From positions 1 to 43,144 of the forward strand of contig JAFAYQ010000068.1 of assembly GCA_019240215.1 (NCBI GenBank): DNA of 43,144 nucleotides. Reading direction: 5' to 3'. The stretch comes from Actinomycetota bacterium (GTDB lineage: Bacteria > Actinomycetota > Actinomycetes > Streptosporangiales > Streptosporangiaceae). The translations under genes were made by a program, and so were the position numbers. Of the stretch, positions 38,236 to 43,144 are shown one piece after another; positions within the stretch are counted from its first letter, which is position 1, and every line of letters begins with the position of its first letter. The notes below the pieces were generated by a model. The model was not told the DNA's origin. It searched no databases and saw only the letters and a program-made list of their open reading frames with translations.

Positions 38236-39837
38236 ATGCCGGGCACCGATGGCGTTGAGATCACTGGTCCCATGGGTGATCGCTACGACGAGATCCTCAC
38301 TCCCGAGGCGATCGGGCTGATCGCGACGTTGCATCGGGAGCTGGCACCCCGGCGCGCGGAGCTGCTGGCCGCGCGGGAGCGGCGGGAGGCCGACCTCATC
38401 GCCGGCGGCAGCCTCGACTTCCTGCCGGAGACCCGGGAGATCCGCGAAGACCGGTCCTGGCGGGTGGCCCAGCCGGCCCCGGGGCTGATCGACCGGCGGG
38501 TGGAGATCACCGGGCCGACCGACAAGAAGATGACCGTCAACGCGCTGAACTCCGGGGCCAAGGTGTGGCTGGCCGACTTCGAGGACGCCAACACCCCGCT
38601 GTGGGACAACCTCATCACCGGGCAGCTCAACCTGCGGGACGCGCTCGACCGCACCATCGACTTCAGCCAGGGCGGCAAGGAGTACAAGCTCCGGCCGGAC
38701 GACGAGCTGGCCACGATCGTGGTCCGGCCGCGGGGCTGGCACCTGGACGAGAAGCACATCCTGGTCGACGGCCAGCGGGCGTCCGGCAGCCTGGTCGACT
38801 TCGCGCTGTACATGACGACCAGCGCCCAGCGCCAGCTCGACAAGGGCAAGGGGCCGTACTTCTACCTGGCCAAGAACGAGAGCCACCTCGAGGCGCGGCT
38901 GTGGAACGACGCCTTCAACCTGGCCCAGGACCAGCTCGGCATTCCCCGGGGCACGATCCGGGCGACGGTGCTGATCGAGACGATCCCGGCCGCCTTCGAG
39001 ATGGAAGAGATCCTCTACGAGCTGCGGGACCACTCGGCCGGGCTGAACGCGGGCCGCTGGGACTACCTGTTCAGCATCATCAAGAAGTTCCGGACCCGGG
39101 GCCGCGACTACGTGCTGCCGGACCGCAACCAGGTCACGATGACCGCGCCGTTCATGCGAGCCTACACCGAACTGCTGGTCAAGACCTGCCACGCGCGCGG
39201 CGCGCACGCGATCGGGGGGATGGCCGCGTTCATCCCCAGCCGCCGTGACCCTGAGGTCAACGAGGTGGCGCTGGCCAAGGTGCGCGACGACAAGACCCGG
39301 GAATCGGGCGACGGGTTCGACGGGTCCTGGGTCGCCCACCCGGACCTGGTGCCGGTCTGCCGCGAGGTTTTCGACGGGGTGCTCGGCCGCAAGCCCAACC
39401 AGCTCGACCGGCAGCGGCCCGAGGTCAGCGTGAGCGCGTCGGACCTGCTGGCGGTGAACAAGACGCCGGGCACGATCACCGAGGCCGGGCTGCGCAACGA
39501 CATCAGCGTGGGCCTGCAGTACCTGGCCTCGTGGCTGGGCGGCAGCGGCGCGGTCGCCATCTTCAACCTGATGGAGGACGCGGCCACCGCCGAGATCGCC
39601 CGGTCCCAGGTGTGGCAGTGGCTGCACAACGACATCCTGCTCGAGGACGGGCCCAAGGTGACCCGCGAGCTGGTCGAGACGATCATCGACGAGGAGCTGG
39701 CCAAGATCCGGCAGGCGCTCGGCGATGCGTTCGACGCCGAGCGGTTCGGGCAGGCCACGGCGCTGTTCACGGCGGTCGCGCTGGCCGACAACTATTCCGA
39801 GTTCCTGACCGTGCCCGCCTACGAACGCATGCCCTGA
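38236..39837 (+). CDS. aceB: Malate synthase A
   Basis: Condenses glyoxylate with acetyl-CoA to malate. 533 residues, the length of the A isoform. The signature is [34 protein letters not shown] holds the catalytic Arg region, [20 protein letters not shown] the magnesium Glu, and the C-terminal helical plug has [28 protein letters not shown] lies five bases before the ATG. The stop overlaps the glcD start (TGATG), so this is the first gene of an aceB-glcDEF operon in which it consumes the glyoxylate made by glycolate oxidase. Confidence 0.96.
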   Translation: MPGTDGVEITGPMGDRYDEILTPEAIGLIATLHRELAPRRAELLAARERREADLIAGGSLDFLPETREIREDRSWRVAQPAPGLIDRRVEITGPTDKKMTVNALNSGAKVWLADFEDANTPLWDNLITGQLNLRDALDRTIDFSQGGKEYKLRPDDELATIVVRPRGWHLDEKHILVDGQRASGSLVDFALYMTTSAQRQLDKGKGPYFYLAKNESHLEARLWNDAFNLAQDQLGIPRGTIRATVLIETIPAAFEMEEILYELRDHSAGLNAGRWDYLFSIIKKFRTRGRDYVLPDRNQVTMTAPFMRAYTELLVKTCHARGAHAIGGMAAFIPSRRDPEVNEVALAKVRDDKTRESGDGFDGSWVAHPDLVPVCREVFDGVLGRKPNQLDRQRPEVSVSASDLLAVNKTPGTITEAGLRNDISVGLQYLASWLGGSGAVAIFNLMEDAATAEIARSQVWQWLHNDILLEDGPKVTRELVETIIDEELAKIRQALGDAFDAERFGQATALFTAVALADNYSEFLTVPAYERMP

Positions 39838-41342
39838 TGGGCACCCCGCTGGCAGCGTCGCCAGACAACGGTGCGCCAACGGGGGCGTGCGCGGCGCTGA
39901 TCCCAACACTGGAGGGGATCTGCGGGGCTGATCATGTGATCTCGGAGCCACGGGAGCTGAAGACCTACGAGTGCGACGGCCTGACCGCGCACCGGACGGC
40001 GCCGGCGCTGGTGGTGCTGCCGGAGGAGGCCGAGCAGGTGGCCGCGATCGTGCGGGCCTGCGCGGAGGCCGGGGTGCCGTTCGTGGCCCGCGGGTCGGGC
40101 ACCGGTCTGTCGGGCGGGGCGCTGCCGCGCAGCGACGGCGTGCTCATCGTCACCTCGCGGATGCGGCGGGTGCTGGAGGTGGACCCGCGGTCGCGGCGGG
40201 CCATCGTCGAGCCGGGGGTGACCAACCTGGCCGTCAGCAAGGCGGTCGAGCCGTACGGCTTCTTCTACGCGCCCGACCCGTCCAGCCAGGTGGTCTGCTC
40301 GGTGGGCGGCAACGTGGCCGAGAACTCGGGCGGCGCCCACTGCCTCAAGCACGGGTTCACCGTGCACCACGTGACCGGCCTGGAGATCGTCACCCCCGAC
40401 GGCGAGCTGACCTGGCTGGGCGACGGCACCGGGGTCTCCCCCGGCTACGACCTGCTGGGCGCGTTCACCGGGTCCGAGGGCACGCTCGGGATCGTGACCA
40501 AGGTCGTGGTCAAGCTGACCCCGCTACCGGAGATGGTGCGGACGCTGCTGGCCGCGTTCGAGTCGACCAGCCAGGGCGGTACCGCGGTGTCGGGGATCAT
40601 CGGGGCCGGGATCGTGCCGGCCGCGATCGAGATGATGGACGCGCTGGCCATCGAGGCGGCCGAGGCCGCCGTGCACTGCAACTACCCGGCCGGGGCGGGC
40701 GCGGTGCTGGTCGTCGAGCTGGACGGGCCCGCCTCCGAGGTCGAGGCCGAGGCGGCCGCGGTGCGGGAACGGTGCGAGCAGGCCGGAGCGGGTGAGATCC
40801 GGTCGGCCGACGACCCGGCCGACCGGGCCCGGATCTGGGCCGGCCGCAAGTCCGCGTTCGCGGCCGTCGGCCGGATCAGCCCGGCCTACATCGTGCAGGA
40901 CGGGGTGGTGCCGCGCACCGCGCTGTCCGGCATCCTCGGCCGGATCGCCGAGCTGTCCAGCGCCCGTGAAGGGGTCCGGGTGGCCAACGTGTTCCACGCC
41001 GGCGACGGCAACCTGCACCCGCTGGTGCTGTTCGACGACCGGATCGAGGGCGCGGGCGAGGCGGCCGAAGAGGTGTCGGGCGCGATCCTCGACCTGTGCA
41101 TCGAGGCGGGCGGCTCGATCACCGGCGAGCACGGGGTCGGGGTGGACAAGGCCAAGTACATGCCGAAGATGTTCGGCCCCACCGACCTGGACACCATGCA
41201 GTTCCTGCGGTGCGCGTTCAACCCGCGCAACCTGTGCAACCCGGGCAAGGTGTTCCCCACACCCCGGCTGTGCGGCGAGGTACCCGGGGTCCGCCACGGG
41301 CCGCCGCCGGCGGTGGCCGCGGGCGAGCTGGAGCAGTTTTGA
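39837..41342 (+). CDS. glcD: Glycolate oxidase subunit GlcD (FAD-linked)
   Basis: 501 residues. The N-terminal FAD_binding_4 domain contains VVLPEEAEQVAAIVRACAE and PFVARGSGTGLSGGALP. The C-terminal FAD-oxidase domain has VFHAGDGNLHPLVLFD and GSITGEHGVGVDKAKYM, then FNPRNLCNPGKVFP. It oxidises glycolate (possibly D-lactate) to the 2-oxo acid and passes electrons to GlcF. It overlaps aceB by one base and glcE by four (TTGA). Confidence 0.94.
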   Translation: MGTPLAASPDNGAPTGACAALIPTLEGICGADHVISEPRELKTYECDGLTAHRTAPALVVLPEEAEQVAAIVRACAEAGVPFVARGSGTGLSGGALPRSDGVLIVTSRMRRVLEVDPRSRRAIVEPGVTNLAVSKAVEPYGFFYAPDPSSQVVCSVGGNVAENSGGAHCLKHGFTVHHVTGLEIVTPDGELTWLGDGTGVSPGYDLLGAFTGSEGTLGIVTKVVVKLTPLPEMVRTLLAAFESTSQGGTAVSGIIGAGIVPAAIEMMDALAIEAAEAAVHCNYPAGAGAVLVVELDGPASEVEAEAAAVRERCEQAGAGEIRSADDPADRARIWAGRKSAFAAVGRISPAYIVQDGVVPRTALSGILGRIAELSSAREGVRVANVFHAGDGNLHPLVLFDDRIEGAGEAAEEVSGAILDLCIEAGGSITGEHGVGVDKAKYMPKMFGPTDLDTMQFLRCAFNPRNLCNPGKVFPTPRLCGEVPGVRHGPPPAVAAGELEQF

Positions 41343-42649
41343 CGGCCGCGGGGGCCGAGGCCATCGCGGTGGCGCTGGCCGGGACCGGCGCCGAGGTCCG
41401 CCCGGCCGAGCCGTCGGACGTGGTTGGCGGGGTGCTGCCGTCCTGTGTGGCTTCGCCGGCCACGGTGGACCAGGCGGCTGGGGTGATGGCGGCGGCCGCG
41501 GGCCTGGACCTGGCGGTGGTGCCGCGCGGCAGCGGGGACACGATCTCCTGGGGGTGGCCGCCGGCCCGCTGCGACGTGGTCGCCGACCTGTCGGGGATGG
41601 ACCAGGTGCTCGAGTACGCGGCCGGTGACCTGGTGGTCAAGGTCCAGGCCGGGGTGCGGCTAGGTCAGCTGGCCGAGATTCTGGCGGAAAAAGGGCAACG
41701 GCTGGCGCTGGACGGGCCGCCCGGGGTGACGGTGGGCGGGGCGGTGGCCAGGAACGCGGCCGGGCCGCTGCGGCTGCGCTACGGGCTGCCGCGCGACCTG
41801 CTGATCGGGATCACGATCGTCCGCCCGGACGGGGCGTTGGCCCACGCGGGCGGAAAGGTGGTCAAGAACGTGGCCGGCTACGACCTGGGCAAGCTGTTCG
41901 CCGGGTCGCAGGGGACGCTGGGGCTGATCGTGGAGACCACATTCCGGCTGCACCCGCTGCCGGACCTGTCCGCCTACGTGATCGAGGAGTACCGGGAGAG
42001 CGCGGCCGCGGCCGAGGCGGTGCTGGCGGCGGCCGCGTCGCCGCTGCAGCCGTCGGCGGTGGAGCTGGAGCGGGCCCGGGTCGGCGGCCCGATCCGGGTG
42101 GCCACCCTGCTGGAGGGCACGCCGTCGGGGGTGAGCGCCCGGGCCGAGCGGATGCGGACGCTGCTCGGCCGCAGCGCCGAGACCATGATGGCGGCGCCGG
42201 ACTGGTGGGGCCGGACCGGGGAGGCGTCTCCGTCCGGGATGACGACGGTGGTGGCGGGCGGGACGCTGGTGCGGGTGGCGTTCTGGGCGGCCGAGTTGCG
42301 GCCGGTGCTGGACGCGATCGACACGGTGGCAGGCGAGGCCGGGGTGGCGGTTTCGGTGGGCGGGTCGGCTGGGGCCGGGGTGCTGTACGCGCTGCTGGCC
42401 GCGGGTCAGGATCCGGGTCAGGTGGCGGTGTTCGTGCGGGCGCTGCGGGCGGCGACCGGCCACGCCGCCGGCCCGGACGGCGGGGGCCTGGCGCGCGGGA
42501 GCGTGGTGGTGCTGACCGCGCCTGCTGCGGTGCTGGAGGCGGCGGACCCGTGGGGGCCGGTGCCGTCGCTGGGGCTGATGCGAGCGGTCAAGCAGCAGTT
42601 CGATCCCGGCCACCTGATGTCGCCGGGGCGCGGGCCGGGAGGGATCTGA
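41339..42649 (+). CDS. glcE: Glycolate oxidase subunit GlcE (FAD-binding)
   Basis: 436 residues, shorter FAD_binding_4 protein that pairs with GlcD: VPRGSGDTISWGWPP, GDLVVKVQAGVRLGQLAEIL, LDGPPGVTVGGAVARNAAGP and GGKVVKNVAGYDLGKLFAGSQGTLG. It ends FDPGHLMSPGRGPGGI. The start is TTG at 41339, fixed by the TTGA overlap with the glcD stop and GGAG upstream; the open frame extends further back only over glcD. Confidence 0.92.
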   Translation: MTAAGAEAIAVALAGTGAEVRPAEPSDVVGGVLPSCVASPATVDQAAGVMAAAAGLDLAVVPRGSGDTISWGWPPARCDVVADLSGMDQVLEYAAGDLVVKVQAGVRLGQLAEILAEKGQRLALDGPPGVTVGGAVARNAAGPLRLRYGLPRDLLIGITIVRPDGALAHAGGKVVKNVAGYDLGKLFAGSQGTLGLIVETTFRLHPLPDLSAYVIEEYRESAAAAEAVLAAAASPLQPSAVELERARVGGPIRVATLLEGTPSGVSARAERMRTLLGRSAETMMAAPDWWGRTGEASPSGMTTVVAGGTLVRVAFWAAELRPVLDAIDTVAGEAGVAVSVGGSAGAGVLYALLAAGQDPGQVAVFVRALRAATGHAAGPDGGGLARGSVVVLTAPAAVLEAADPWGPVPSLGLMRAVKQQFDPGHLMSPGRGPGGI

Positions 42650-42689
42650 ATGAGGTCAGCTGGGCACGGGCCGGGAGGTATCTGAGTGG
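42631..42689 (+). repeat. 36-bp tandem duplication at the glcE-glcF junction
   Basis: CGGGCCGGGAGGGATCTGA (from 42631) recurs as CGGGCCGGGAGGTATCTGA (from 42667). Each copy includes a Shine-Dalgarno and a TGA. The first carries the glcE stop and is followed at 42650 by ATG of an 11-codon frame ([11 protein letters not shown]) that ends in the second copy, one base before the glcF GTG. The mini-ORF is probably a by-product of the duplication, though it could relay ribosomes to glcF. Confidence 0.6.
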
Positions 42690-43144
42690 ACGAGGGCAAG
42701 CTCCGTGACCTGGCCAACGACTGCGTGCACTGCGGGTTCTGCCTGCCGGCCTGCCCGACCTACTCGTTGTGGGGCGAGGAGATGGACTCCCCGCGCGGGC
42801 GCATCCACCTGGTCACTCAGGTGCTGGACGGGGCCGAGTTGTCACCGGCGGCGGCGGAGCATTTCGACCGGTGCCTGGGGTGCATGGCGTGCATGACGGC
42901 GTGTCCGTCGGGGGTTCATTATGACCGGCTGATCGAGGCGGCGCGGGCGTGGACCGACGATCCTGAGCATGCGCCGCCGGTCGATCCTTCGGCTCATCTG
43001 CATGAGGTGGCTGGGGCTTCTGGGGCTAGTGAGGCTGGTGGGGGTGGCGGGGCTTCTGAGGCTCATGTGGCCGGTGAGGCGGCTGGGGCTGGTGAGGCGG
43101 CTGGGGTTCCGGTCGGCGGCGGCCGGCACCGGCCGTGGCCGGAC
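42686..43144 (+). CDS. glcF: Glycolate oxidase iron-sulfur subunit GlcF, N-terminal part (runs off the right edge)
   Basis: 153 codons, open to the window end. Two 4Fe-4S ferredoxin motifs are visible: [12 protein letters not shown] and [12 protein letters not shown], followed by [13 protein letters not shown] as in the family. From about residue 105 (43000 on) the sequence becomes an Ala/Gly/Glu-rich repeat-like stretch ([22 protein letters not shown]) where homologues continue with ordinary sequence. The stretch uses many GCT codons, unlike its neighbours. GTG at 42686 has GGGAGG seven bases upstream. GlcF carries electrons from GlcDE toward the respiratory chain. Confidence 0.9.
   Translation, partial: MDEGKLRDLANDCVHCGFCLPACPTYSLWGEEMDSPRGRIHLVTQVLDGAELSPAAAEHFDRCLGCMACMTACPSGVHYDRLIEAARAWTDDPEHAPPVDPSAHLHEVAGASGASEAGGGGGASEAHVAGEAAGAGEAAGVPVGGGRHRPWPD

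Noticed and set aside
38116..39951. 611-codon minus-strand open frame opposite malate synthase
   Set aside because: Shadow of aceB; composition is Arg/Leu/Asp-rich in the way antisense GC-rich frames are.

Overview
The window is 43.1 kb of very GC-rich DNA (roughly 70% or more by eye) with strong G/C preference at third codon positions and many GTG and TTG starts. Gene order and protein content point to a filamentous-type actinobacterium. The series recO-uppS, leuA, era-cytidine deaminase-like-CorC-ybeY-phoH-HIT, rsmE-dnaJ-hrcA, DUF3097, hemW, lepA, rpsT and holA is the conserved core block known from Streptomyces and relatives. I cannot fix the genus from sequence alone.

Layout. 0-7 kb: 5' part of pyruvate phosphate dikinase, a divergent NAD-binding dehydrogenase, glyS, a secreted DUF1906 protein, uppS and recO. 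7-9 kb: a translationally coupled oxidoreductase/sugar isomerase pair. 9-11 kb: leuA behind a leucine-rich leader peptide, then a GNAT enzyme. 12-17 kb: a minus-strand operon for ribosome and RNA maintenance (HIT, phoH, ybeY, corC-like, CDA-like, era). 17-19 kb: a plus-strand sigma factor and a Thr/Pro-rich membrane protein, inserted between blocks that are usually adjacent. 19-22 kb: hrcA-dnaJ-rsmE under a CIRCE operator. 22-27 kb: DUF3097, DUF4870, a two-component system, hemW and a DUF1707 protein. 27-31 kb: lepA, DinB, rpsT with a strong terminator, holA. 31-35 kb: a solitary hutI-like gene, a 1.07 kb gene-free stretch and hflX. 35-43 kb: the RNA-polymerase-associated helicase HelD, then malate synthase and glcDEF, which together take glycolate through glyoxylate to malate.

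Regulatory content is richer than the gene content. Recognisable: a leuA attenuator-type leader, CIRCE, a perfect bidirectional terminator after rpsT, and DosR/DevR-like boxes upstream of ppdK and in the HIT/sigma intergenic region. Unexplained: two related intergenic elements, one after era and one after helD. They share a 55-60 bp core next to a G-rich tract (C-rich on the transcript) and each carries its own pair of 19-bp repeats. Other unexplained items are a 14-bp perfect hairpin between helD and malate synthase, and a palindrome separating the ybeY start codon from a strong ribosome binding site. Several genes lack a Shine-Dalgarno but have a TANNNT hexamer 6-8 nt before the start codon, which suggests many leaderless transcripts.

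I found no CRISPR array, tRNA, rRNA, insertion sequence or prophage. Nothing looks like a complete unknown defence or mobile system. The best candidates for something undescribed are the paired intergenic elements and the sigma factor/membrane protein pair.
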